A stretch of 22,561 bases of DNA from positions 1 through 22,561 of the IMG/VR virus record IMGVR_UViG_3300037300_000345. One strand, 5' to 3'. Below, piece after piece: positions 13,812 through 21,833 of this stretch. Source of the DNA: a virus. The notes below the pieces were generated by a model. That model was not told the DNA's origin. It saw only the letters and a list, made by a program, of their open reading frames with translations, and searched no databases. A program made the translations under genes and the position numbers. How positions within the stretch are numbered: the stretch's first letter is position 1; each line of letters opens with the position of its first letter.

Positions 13812-16800
13812 ATGGCATCGCTTGTACTCGGCGCGGTTGGCGCCACGATCGGTGGCTCCATCGGCGGCACCCTGCTTGGTGTCAGCGCGTTCAGCATTGG
13901 TGGTTTCATTGGCTCGACCGTGGGATCCATGGTCGACAATTGGATCGGGTCGTCCCTCGCGCCCGCCCAACGCATCGAGGGCGCGCGACTGGACGGGTTG
14001 CGCATCACGTCTGCGACCGAAGGCGCCGTGATCCCACGCCTGTTTGGCCGGATGCGCATCGGCGGCAATATTATCTGGGCCACGGATTTCCGCGAAGCGA
14101 TCAAGACCACGACCCAAGGCGGCGGCAAGGGTGGCGGGGGCGGCGCTAAGGTCACGACGACCGAGTATCTTTACTACGCCAGCTTCGCTGTGGCGCTTTG
14201 TGAGGGCGAGATCACCGGCATCGGCCGGATTTGGGCCGACGGCAAACCAATGGATATGACCGGCGTCACCTGGCGCTGGTATCCCGGCAATGAGACGCAA
14301 ACCCCCGATCCGTTTATCTCCGCCAAGATGGGCGCGGCCAACACCCCCGCCTATCGCGGCACGGCCTATGTCGTGTTTGAGGAGCTGAACCTCAGCGGTT
14401 TCGGCAACCGCCTGCCTCAGATCAGCTTCGAGGTGTTCCGACCGCTGGCCGACCCCGACACGGCTGAAGGTCTGGTCAAAGCCGTCACGCTGATCCCGGC
14501 TTCGGGCGAGTTCAGCTACGCAACAACTCTGGTCAAGCGGCCCTTTGGCGCGGGTGGTGCGACGGTTGCCGAGAACCTGAATGCGATCTCCGACACTGCC
14601 GATATCGTCGTGGCGCTGGATCGGCTGCAATCCATGGCACCGGCCGTGGAAAGCGTCAGCCTCGTCGTGGCGTGGTTCGGCGATGATCTGCGTGCAGGCA
14701 GCTGCAAGCTGCGCCCCGGCGTCGAGCTGGCAGTGAAGATGACGACACCCTCGTCTTGGGTCGTGAACGGCGTCAGCAGGGCCAGTGCGGCTCTTATCAG
14801 CCGCGATGCCGAGGGCCGCCCGGTCTATGGCGGCACCCCGGCGGATTTTGCGGTGGTGCAGGCGATCAGAGAGATAAAGGCACGCGGTCTGCGTGTGACC
14901 TTCTATCCGTTCATCCTGATGGATGTGCCGTCCGGCAATGCCAAGCCCAACCCCTACAGTGCCAACGCCTTAGCAATGGGTCAGCCCGCATTCCCGTGGC
15001 GCGGCCGGATCACATGTTCCCCGGCGGCAGGCTTTGCCGGGACCGTCAATAAAACTCCAGCCGCGGCCGCGCAGGTATCGGCCCTGTTTGGTGCTGCGAC
15101 GCCTGGCAGTTTCGGCGTCTCAGGGGAGAGCGTCAGTTGGACCGGCCCCGCTGGCGATTGGGGTCTGCGCCGCATGGTTCTGCACTACGCCCATCTTTGC
15201 GCTGCGGCGGGAGGCGTCGATGCGTTCCTGATCGGCACAGAGATGCCGGGCCTGACGACGATCCGCAGCGGACTTGCGACCTACCCGGCAGTGCAAGCTT
15301 ACCGCGATCTGGCTGCCGTCGTGCGGTCGATCCTCGGGCCGGGTACCAAAATCAGCTATGCAGCTGACTGGTCGGAGTATTTTGGTCACCAGCCGGGCGA
15401 CGGCAGTGGGGATGTGTTCTTCCACCTAGATCCGCTCTGGTCCGACGCCAACATCGATTTTATCGGCATCGACAACTACATGCCGCTCTCGGATTGGCGC
15501 GACGGGTTCGATCATGCGGATGCCGCCCTAGCTCCGGCGATCTATGACCGGGATTATCTGCAATACAACATCACTGGAGGTGAGGGGTTTGACTGGTTCT
15601 ATGCCAGCTTGGCCGACCGGGCGGCGCAGGTCCGCACGCCGATCACCGATGGTGCCGCCGCGAAACCGTGGGTCTACCGCTTCAAGGACCTCCGCGCCTG
15701 GTGGTCCGAGCCGCATTTCAACCGGCCGGGGGGTGTGGAAAGCAGCACGCCCACGGCATGGGTGCCGCAGTCAAAGCCGATCTGGTTCACCGAGCTGGGC
15801 TGCCCGGCAATTGATCGCGGCACCAATCAGCCGAACGTGTTCTTCGATCCGAAGTCGTCCGAGAGTTTCACGCCGCACTTTTCGCGGGGCTGGCGGGATG
15901 ATGCGATCCAGCGCGCCTATCTCGAAGCGACCTATCTCCACTGGGGCAATCCGGCCAACAACCCGGTCTCGGCGGTGACCAGCACGCGGATGGTTCATCT
16001 GCCAGAATGCGCAGCCTGGACTTGGGATGCGCGGCCCTATCCGTTCTTTCCTGGCTTGACGGACGTCTGGACCGACGGCCCGAATTGGCGGCTGGGTCAT
16101 TGGCTGACCGGACGGCTGGGCGCGGTGTCGCTGGCCGCGCTAGTGCGACACCTGTGCCTGCGCGCCGGAATGCCGGAAGACCAGATCGACGTCTCACGCC
16201 TCTGGGGCGCTGTCGAGGGCTACGTCATCTCAGCCTTGGAAGCACCGCGCGCCTCGATCTCGACGCTGGCACGACACTTTGGCTTCGATGCCGTGGAAAG
16301 CGAAGGTCGGGTCCGCTTCCTCATGCGCGGTCGGATTGCCGGTCTGAACATCACGCCCGACAGCATGGTGGCCGCGTCATCATCGCAAGGCGACGTCATG
16401 GAACTCACCCGCGCGCAGGAAACCGAACTGCCTCAGGCCCTGAAATGGCAGGTCGCGCGGGCTGATGAGGATTATGACGCAGCCCAGGTCGAAGCCCGAC
16501 GCATCACCGTCGATACCACGAGGATCGCCTCCGAGGCCTTCCCGATGGCAGTGCCGCCGGAGGAAGCTGAACGCCGCTGTCGTCGCGCGCTGATGGAGGC
16601 ATGGATCGGTCGGGAAACTGCGGTGTTCCGCCTGCCACCCTCAAAGCTGGCGCTGGATCCCTGCGACGTGATCCTGCTCGATCATGATGGCCGCCTGACG
16701 GAGCTGCGGCTGGTTTCCATCGCGGACTCGGACCTACGCAGCATCGATGCCGTGCGCCAGGACCGTGCCGTCTACGATCTGCCGCCCGGCGATCCACGCC

Positions 16801-17789
16801 CCGCATCATTGTCGACGCCCGTAGTATTCGGGACGCCTGATGTGGTTCTGCTCGACCTCCCGCAGCTGCGCGAAGATCAGCCTGCCCATCGCCCCTTTGC
16901 CGCTGTCCACACCAGGCCTTGGCCCGGCGCAATTGCTGTTTACCGCAGCGCCGTGACGGATGGATTTGAGCTGCTGACCACTTTTGGCGGCCGCGCGCGC
17001 ATAGGTGTGTTGGCGGCAGACTTCTTTTCCGGACCTGTATCACGTTTTGATCTTGGCAACGCGCTGGTCATCGATCTGTTCTCGGGAACGCTGGAGAGCG
17101 TCACCGATATCACCCTGCTGGGCGGTGCCAACGCGCTGGCCGTGGAAACCGGCGCTGGGCAATGGGAGATCGTACAGGCAGGTGCGGCTGAGTTAATCGC
17201 ACCAGGACGCTATCGCCTGACGCGACTGCTACGCGGCCAGCGTGGGACGGAAGGCGCAGTCGTGGATGTCGTCCCGACCGGTGCGCGCGTTGTCGTGCTT
17301 GATCCCGCCTTGGCAGTGCTGCCCATCGCCGAGGCCGATCTGGGCCTGCCGTGGAACTGGCGCATCGGCCCGGTGCAGCGCCCGGTCAGCGATGACACCT
17401 TTGTCGCGACCAGCTTCACGCCCGAAGGCGCTGGGCTGCGGCCGTTTTCTGTTGCCCATATCGAACAGCCGTGGCGAACAGCGCGCAGCGCGGGCGACCT
17501 GACCATCCGCTGGACGCGTCGGTCGCGCTCCCTTGCAGCCGATAGCTGGGGCTTGGGCGATGCTCCTTTGGCAGAGGACAGCGAGGCCTATGAGATCGAC
17601 ATTCTGGACGGGTCAGGTGTCAAGCGATCCTTGACGACTGTCACGACCACGGCCCTCTACACCGCCGCCCAGCAGACCACCGATTGGGGCGCACTGCTCG
17701 GCCCCGGCCAAACCCTCTCGATCCGCATCTTTCAGCTCTCCGCCCTGATCGGCCGGGGCGCGGCAAAATCCGTCACCCTCACATTCTGA
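13812..17789 (+). CDS. GTA-type megatron tail-tip protein with TIM-barrel-like domain
   Basis: The 1325-residue product is the homologue of R. capsulatus GTA ORFg15, the trimeric central tail-tip protein. ATG 13812 is the start; upstream in-frame codons overlap the peptidase gene. Residues 1-45 are a glycine-zipper hydrophobic stretch (GATIGGSIGGTLLGVSAFSI). About 350-760 is the GTA_TIM domain (PF13547): FLIGTEMPGL with Glu477, YAADWSEYFGH, IDFIGIDNYMPLSDWRDG, and WFTELGCPAIDRG with Glu661. The two Glu stand where glycoside-hydrolase-like barrels keep acid/base and nucleophile; activity is not shown. About 790-1010 fits the Phage-tail_3 (PF13550) region (RFLMRGRIAGLNITPD). The end (about 1120-1325) has RYRLTRLLRGQRGTEGA and is the conserved C-terminal domain. 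It follows the peptidase gene by 10 bases. Confidence 0.93.
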   Translation: MASLVLGAVGATIGGSIGGTLLGVSAFSIGGFIGSTVGSMVDNWIGSSLAPAQRIEGARLDGLRITSATEGAVIPRLFGRMRIGGNIIWATDFREAIKTTTQGGGKGGGGGAKVTTTEYLYYASFAVALCEGEITGIGRIWADGKPMDMTGVTWRWYPGNETQTPDPFISAKMGAANTPAYRGTAYVVFEELNLSGFGNRLPQISFEVFRPLADPDTAEGLVKAVTLIPASGEFSYATTLVKRPFGAGGATVAENLNAISDTADIVVALDRLQSMAPAVESVSLVVAWFGDDLRAGSCKLRPGVELAVKMTTPSSWVVNGVSRASAALISRDAEGRPVYGGTPADFAVVQAIREIKARGLRVTFYPFILMDVPSGNAKPNPYSANALAMGQPAFPWRGRITCSPAAGFAGTVNKTPAAAAQVSALFGAATPGSFGVSGESVSWTGPAGDWGLRRMVLHYAHLCAAAGGVDAFLIGTEMPGLTTIRSGLATYPAVQAYRDLAAVVRSILGPGTKISYAADWSEYFGHQPGDGSGDVFFHLDPLWSDANIDFIGIDNYMPLSDWRDGFDHADAALAPAIYDRDYLQYNITGGEGFDWFYASLADRAAQVRTPITDGAAAKPWVYRFKDLRAWWSEPHFNRPGGVESSTPTAWVPQSKPIWFTELGCPAIDRGTNQPNVFFDPKSSESFTPHFSRGWRDDAIQRAYLEATYLHWGNPANNPVSAVTSTRMVHLPECAAWTWDARPYPFFPGLTDVWTDGPNWRLGHWLTGRLGAVSLAALVRHLCLRAGMPEDQIDVSRLWGAVEGYVISALEAPRASISTLARHFGFDAVESEGRVRFLMRGRIAGLNITPDSMVAASSSQGDVMELTRAQETELPQALKWQVARADEDYDAAQVEARRITVDTTRIASEAFPMAVPPEEAERRCRRALMEAWIGRETAVFRLPPSKLALDPCDVILLDHDGRLTELRLVSIADSDLRSIDAVRQDRAVYDLPPGDPRPASLSTPVVFGTPDVVLLDLPQLREDQPAHRPFAAVHTRPWPGAIAVYRSAVTDGFELLTTFGGRARIGVLAADFFSGPVSRFDLGNALVIDLFSGTLESVTDITLLGGANALAVETGAGQWEIVQAGAAELIAPGRYRLTRLLRGQRGTEGAVVDVVPTGARVVVLDPALAVLPIAEADLGLPWNWRIGPVQRPVSDDTFVATSFTPEGAGLRPFSVAHIEQPWRTARSAGDLTIRWTRRSRSLAADSWGLGDAPLAEDSEAYEIDILDGSGVKRSLTTVTTTALYTAAQQTTDWGALLGPGQTLSIRIFQLSALIGRGAAKSVTLTF

Positions 17790-17797
17790 AGGCCATC

Positions 17798-19756
17798 ATG
17801 TCCGACATCACCACCCATCTCCTGCTGCCCTATATCCTAGCATCGCAGGCGCAAAAGCACGTTACCCACAATGAGGCGCTTCGGCTGCTGGACGCTATGG
17901 TGCAGCTGAGTGTCCTCGACCGCAGCCGCACCACGCCACCTGCAAGCCCGGCGGACGGCGACCGGCATGTCGTGGCTTCTGGTGCCACCGGTCTTTGGGC
18001 CGGTTGGGACTTGAACGTCGCCTTCTGGGTCGATGGCGTCTGGTTGCGGCTGGTCCCACGCCCGGGCTGGCTGGCCTGGATCGCCGCAGAACAAGCCTTC
18101 GTCGTTTGGGATGGGTCCGCCTGGGAGCCGGTCGGCGTACCACAGGATGTATCAGACGCGATCTTCAGTCTGGTGAATGCCGTCGATCCGACGAAGCGGG
18201 CCCTATTCTCGCTCGCCAGCATCAGCACCGGCACCACGCGCAGCTTCATCCTGCCCAACACATCCAGCGAGCTGGCGATCCTCGCGGGTACCCAAATCTT
18301 CAGTGGCAACAAGACGTTTTCGGGCACGCTGACCGCATCAGGCGCAGTTTCCGTCACGGGAACACTATCAGCCTCGGGCACCGTTACTGTGTCGGCGGCC
18401 GCAGCTACCATTGGCACGGCGGCGACGACCGCCACCTATGGCATGGGGACCGGAGCGACGCCCAATGGCATCTCCAAAACCCTGAATCTCGGCACCGGCG
18501 GCGCGTCTGGGTCCAACACGGTCATCAATATTGGTTCGGCCACCGCAGGCGCGGGTGGGTCCACAGTGGTGAACACCCCGACGGTCACTTTTGCCAATGC
18601 CGTGACGCAGGTGGGGATGCCGCAAGCGAACCTCACAGCGCAGCTGCTGAGCCTCGGCGGAGCCACGGCCGACAGTTTCAACCGGCTCTCGGTCAACACC
18701 CCGGCCATGCTGTTCAACAACGCGGGTGCCGGGATCGAGGCGACGGTCAATAAGGCCGCGCCTGCAAACGATGCGGCCTTTGCGTTCAAGACGGGGTTTT
18801 CTGTGCGGGCGCTGATCGGGCTCTTGGGCAGCGATGATTTCAGTTTCAAGGTCAGTCCGAACGGCTCCGCGTTCTTTGACGCCATCGTCGTTGACCGCAG
18901 CAACGGGCAGGTTGAACTGCCGCAGCCTACAATCCTGCCCGGGTTGAACACCGCGCCATCGCCGCCGCCTGCCGACAAGATCGCGGTCTATGCCCGCAAC
19001 CGCGCCGGGGCGCCTTGGGTCGATGTCATGCGCCCCTCCGGGCGGGACTTTCCATTGCAGCCGCATTTCGGCGTGAACCGCATCGCCAACTGGTCGCCAT
19101 CGGTCAGCACAACGATCACCACCGAAGGCCTACCAATCACATCGGTTGGCACAATCGCAACACCGACCTTGGCCGCCACCAACCTTGCCGCGAGCATGCG
19201 CCGCTGGCGGGCGACATCGGGGGCGACGATCGATGCGGCCGCAGAACAGCGTTCCGCCGGTTGGGCCTGCTGGCGCGGCAATGCGGCAGGCCTTGGTGGC
19301 TGGACGGTGGTCACCCGGATCTCCCTGACCACCTTGCAGGCAACCGGAATGGGTTTCTTCGGGCTGCATGGCTCAACTTCGGCGCTGGCCACAAACCTCA
19401 CCCTTGCGGCAGTGATAAATGCTATCGGCATCGGCTTCCAGCGCGGCACCCATGCCAACTGGCAAGTTGTGAACAATGATGGCACCGGCGCGCCAAGCCT
19501 GACCGACATGGGGGCGAGCTTTGCCATCGCGACCGGCGGCGTACTGACCCTGTTCATCGCCGCCGCCCCGAACGCCACATCCGTCTGGGTCAGGGCGGTT
19601 AATGAAGTCACGGGCACCGTGTTCGAGCGGGAAATCACCAGCGATCTGCCCGCCAGCACGCAATTCCTCTCGCCACGCCTTTATCTCAACACCGGCGCCA
19701 CTGCCGCTGCCGTCGCCTACGACTGCGCGGGGCTCTACCTCGAAACCGATTACTGA
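17798..19756 (+). CDS. DUF2793 domain protein, probable tail fibre or receptor-binding subunit
   Basis: This product has 652 residues from ATG 17798; the frame is open further upstream but there overlaps the megatron gene. Residues 1-110 are DUF2793 (PF10983): LLLPYILASQAQKHVTHNEA, GDRHVVASGATGLWAGWD and WVDGVWLRLVPRPGWLAWI, the part that joins the tip in related prophages. Residues about 165-300 are Thr/Ser/Gly/Ala-rich with a repeated pattern (SGTLTASGAVSVTGTLSASG, GTVTVS), as in trimeric beta-helical fibres. After that come SFKVSPNGSAFFDAIVVDRS (about 350-370), a linker, and a C-terminal beta-sandwich-like region of about 230 residues, probably receptor binding. No chaperone gene follows. 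Confidence 0.8.
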   Translation: MSDITTHLLLPYILASQAQKHVTHNEALRLLDAMVQLSVLDRSRTTPPASPADGDRHVVASGATGLWAGWDLNVAFWVDGVWLRLVPRPGWLAWIAAEQAFVVWDGSAWEPVGVPQDVSDAIFSLVNAVDPTKRALFSLASISTGTTRSFILPNTSSELAILAGTQIFSGNKTFSGTLTASGAVSVTGTLSASGTVTVSAAAATIGTAATTATYGMGTGATPNGISKTLNLGTGGASGSNTVINIGSATAGAGGSTVVNTPTVTFANAVTQVGMPQANLTAQLLSLGGATADSFNRLSVNTPAMLFNNAGAGIEATVNKAAPANDAAFAFKTGFSVRALIGLLGSDDFSFKVSPNGSAFFDAIVVDRSNGQVELPQPTILPGLNTAPSPPPADKIAVYARNRAGAPWVDVMRPSGRDFPLQPHFGVNRIANWSPSVSTTITTEGLPITSVGTIATPTLAATNLAASMRRWRATSGATIDAAAEQRSAGWACWRGNAAGLGGWTVVTRISLTTLQATGMGFFGLHGSTSALATNLTLAAVINAIGIGFQRGTHANWQVVNNDGTGAPSLTDMGASFAIATGGVLTLFIAAAPNATSVWVRAVNEVTGTVFEREITSDLPASTQFLSPRLYLNTGATAAAVAYDCAGLYLETDY

Positions 19757-19766
19757 AGGACACCCC

Positions 19767-20075
19767 ATGACCGAACGCACCACGATTTTGCAGGAGGTCG
19801 GCCAAGCGCTCCGCGACCATGGCCTGACGGCTGCCATCACGGCCCTGATCGGCGGCATCATCGCCTTGCTGGCCTCGGTGACGCGCAAGGCGTTCACCAA
19901 TGACGCCATGCTTGCCCGGCTGGATCGCGAATTGCTGGCTGAGCGCACGCGCGTCGACCGCCAGCGTGCCGATGATCGCGAAACCGAAGCCGACCGCCTT
20001 GAGCGCATCGAGGCCGACATTCGTGCCATGCGCGATCTGATGTTCGAGGCCTTCCAGCGCGGCCGAACTGACTGA
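19767..20075 (+). CDS. Small membrane protein with coiled coil, probable holin
   Basis: A 102-residue protein from ATG 19767, with AAGGA 6 bases upstream. One hydrophobic segment (about residues 20-36, AAITALIGGIIALLASV) is followed by a long charged helix (about 48-95, RLDRELLAERTRVDRQRADD and on), a predicted coiled coil. A single-span membrane protein directly before the endolysin is a probable holin, which would form lethal membrane lesions that set the time of lysis. A spanin-like or assembly role cannot be excluded from topology alone. It is separated from the endolysin by a terminator-like hairpin. Confidence 0.6.
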   Translation: MTERTTILQEVGQALRDHGLTAAITALIGGIIALLASVTRKAFTNDAMLARLDRELLAERTRVDRQRADDRETEADRLERIEADIRAMRDLMFEAFQRGRTD

Positions 20076-20110
20076 ACGACAGCTAAACCAATACTAAATC
20101 CACCACCCCA

Positions 20111-20131
20111 CCCGCCCCAGAGGCGGGTTTT
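20111..20131 (+). terminator. Rho-independent terminator-like hairpin before the endolysin
   Basis: CCCGCC (20111-20116) pairs with GGCGGG (20122-20127) around a 5-base loop; A20110 with T20128 extends the stem to 7 pairs. TTTT follows at 20128-20131. The T-run is short, so termination may be partial, allowing read-through into the lysis genes. Confidence 0.6.
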
Positions 20132-20150
20132 GCATTTCTGGAGACTGATC

Positions 20151-20825
20151 ATGCCGACCACGACCTACGCCCATTTCCGCGACGTCCCCGAAAGCGCCTG
20201 GCGCTGGCCCAGCTTTTCCCCGGCCGAGATCGCCTGCCGCGGCACTGGTGCGATCAAGATCAACACCGAAGCGATGGACAAGCTGCAGTCCCTGCGCAAC
20301 CGCCTCGGCAAACCGCTGATCGTCCGTTCAGGTTATCGCAGCCCCAGCCACAACCGCGCGGTTGGCGGTGCCCCGGCGTCGAAGCACATGCTAGGCACGG
20401 CGTTTGATATCGCCATGTCGAACCACGACCCGGCCACCTTTGCCGAGTCCGCCCGCGCGGTGGGCTTTCTCGGTTTCGGCACTTATCCGCGCTCGGGTTT
20501 CATGCACATCGACCTCGGGCCCGCGCGCAGCTGGGGCGAACCCTTCCCCGTCCGCGCTACGCCCTTTGTGATCGAAGTGGCTCCTACCCGCGAAGTCTTG
20601 GCCGACAGCCGCACTCTGAAGGGCGGCGGGGCAGCCGGGATTGCCACGGTCGGCGCGGCCGGGGTCGAGGTGGCGCAAGACGTCTTGGCAGAAACCCAAA
20701 CCGCTATCCTGCCTCTGGTGCCCTACCTCGACACCCTGCGCTGGGTGTTCATCGCCGTGGCGCTGATCGGCATCGCCGTCGCTATCCATGCCCGGATCGA
20801 TGACTGGAAGCGGGGCCAGCGGTGA
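20151..20825 (+). CDS. Peptidase M15A endolysin with C-terminal membrane anchor
   Basis: The 224-residue product starts at ATG 20151, preceded by GGAG at 20140-20143; the in-frame ATG 20130 lies inside the terminator hairpin. The M15A (PF08291) zinc site is complete: SGYRSPSHNRAVGG, then SKHMLGTAFDI with His79 and Asp86, and FMHIDLG with His119. It should cut D-Ala peptide bonds in peptidoglycan at the end of infection. Residues about 140-195 are a linker, and 196-214 (LRWVFIAVALIGIAVAIHA) form one membrane helix with a basic tail (RIDDWKRGQR). A membrane-tethered M15 enzyme is unusual among soluble endolysins and suggests control by membrane state or holin. Confidence 0.88.
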   Translation: MPTTTYAHFRDVPESAWRWPSFSPAEIACRGTGAIKINTEAMDKLQSLRNRLGKPLIVRSGYRSPSHNRAVGGAPASKHMLGTAFDIAMSNHDPATFAESARAVGFLGFGTYPRSGFMHIDLGPARSWGEPFPVRATPFVIEVAPTREVLADSRTLKGGGAAGIATVGAAGVEVAQDVLAETQTAILPLVPYLDTLRWVFIAVALIGIAVAIHARIDDWKRGQR

Positions 20826-21078
20826 TGGCTTGGAGCATGGCAGCCCCCTTGCAAGCGGCCCGGCGCGTAAAACGCTGGGCCTCGTGCTGGCAGCTCTCAC
20901 CATCGCTTTGTTCCTGCTGAACCTCCGCCGCGCCGGAGAACGCACGGGGCGGTTGATTGAACGCCTTTCAACATCGGAGAAGAGCCATGAAATCCAACGT
21001 CAGATGCTGGACGCCGCCAGCCGCCGCCCCGCTGATCGCGATGCTCTGGTTGAGTGGCTGCGCGATGGTCAGTTCTGA
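20788..21078 (+). CDS. Inner-membrane spanin (Rz-like)
   Basis: The product is 96 residues from ATG 20788, or 82 from TTG 20830, which just clears the endolysin stop. No candidate has a good ribosome site, so the start is uncertain; a short N-terminus before the helix is the Rz habit. One membrane helix (TLGLVLAALTIALFLLNL) is followed by a charged periplasmic helix (RAGERTGRLIERLSTSEKSH, then EIQRQMLDAASRR). The outer spanin gene starts inside it in another frame. Inner spanins span the periplasm and fuse inner and outer membrane after endolysin action. The call rests on topology, place, and the embedded lipoprotein gene. Confidence 0.72.
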   Translation: MPGSMTGSGASGDGLEHGSPLASGPARKTLGLVLAALTIALFLLNLRRAGERTGRLIERLSTSEKSHEIQRQMLDAASRRPADRDALVEWLRDGQF

Positions 21079-21232
21079 TGCATCGACTGTCTGTTCGCCC
21101 ATTGTGGACTATGACCGCACTGATCAGGCAAGTGCTGCGATTGAAGTCGAACCGCTATCAGAAACATCGATGGTGGTGCGAATGCTCAGCGATCATGCCG
21201 TCCTGCGCGAGCAAGCGCGGGCGTGTACGTGA
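20987..21232 (+). CDS. Outer-membrane lipoprotein spanin (Rz1-like)
   Basis: The product is 81 residues from ATG 20987, with GGAG 7 bases upstream. It overlaps the last 92 bases of the Rz-like gene in the +1 frame, the classic Rz/Rz1 arrangement. The N-terminus is a lipoprotein signal: basic start (MKSNVRCW), hydrophobic core and lipobox LSGC with predicted lipidated Cys25. The mature 57 residues (CAMVSSDASTVCSPIVDYDR to VLREQARACT) contain two further cysteines that could form disulfides between subunits. No proline-rich region as in lambda Rz1 is seen, but many outer spanins lack one. Confidence 0.78.
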   Translation: MKSNVRCWTPPAAAPLIAMLWLSGCAMVSSDASTVCSPIVDYDRTDQASAAIEVEPLSETSMVVRMLSDHAVLREQARACT

Positions 21233-21833
21233 AAGACGGGCCGGGCAATAGCCATGCAGGAAGAGCCAAACGCCTCGACCGTGGCGGCAAGCCCAGCCCG
21301 TTCCATAGGTTTACGATTTCAAAGAGCGGCAGGGATGCGCTGCCCTGAGATGATGACATGCAACAGCACCGTCTGTCGCGATTCGAAAAGGGCACAATTG
21401 TGCACCTTTGGCCGATTGAGAGTGGTGGTTGGCCATCTTGCCATCGACCTTCGATGTTACCGGCCATTCGCCACAGTTTGTCCCAAGGTCTGTAACGCGG
21501 GCAAACCCGACTTGTGCAGGTGCGGCTATTACTGAGGCAGCATTCACTCGCACCCGCAACGGCGAATTATCGGCGATGCAGCGGATTTCACCGAAGCGGC
21601 CATTTGACTGGGCGAATTTAGGCAAAATCTTAACCGCGCCTTCGCTGTAATCAGCCCCGATTTGCAGGTGCAAAGAGTAACTTAAACTACTCGGAAGCCT
21701 GTCCAAACATTGGGGAGTAGATCAATGGGCTGAAAATTGGCGGCACAACTTGTTAGACGTCAGTCGTATTTTCAAACGCTCGTGCCTTATGCTATGGTGA
21801 TAAAACAACTGAAGGACGCGGGAGGCGGATATC
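21233..21833. other. 601-base interval without a convincing gene; contains a 12-base perfect palindrome
   Basis: Frames open here on both strands (21254-21535 +, 21311-21706 -, 21186-21467 -) overlap one another, lack ribosome sites and give proteins without recognisable folds, so none is accepted. The 131-codon minus-strand frame is the best of them. GCACAATTGTGC (21392-21403) is a perfect 12-base palindrome. The sequence does not look like phage late genes and may be a host intergenic or dispersed element. Toward its end are GGGAGG and a TATGCT box before the AraC-type gene. No tRNA or obvious att repeat is seen. Confidence 0.5.

Noticed and set aside
17684-17797. Upstream extension of the DUF2793 gene by 38 codons
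   Set aside because: The extension overlaps the megatron C-terminal coding and is Pro/Arg-rich; the family N-terminus starts at ATG 17798.
21254-21706. Small overlapping frames on both strands after the spanin genes
   Set aside because: No ribosome site, Cys/Arg-rich or unordered products and mutual overlap; kept as an uncertain interval rather than called as genes.
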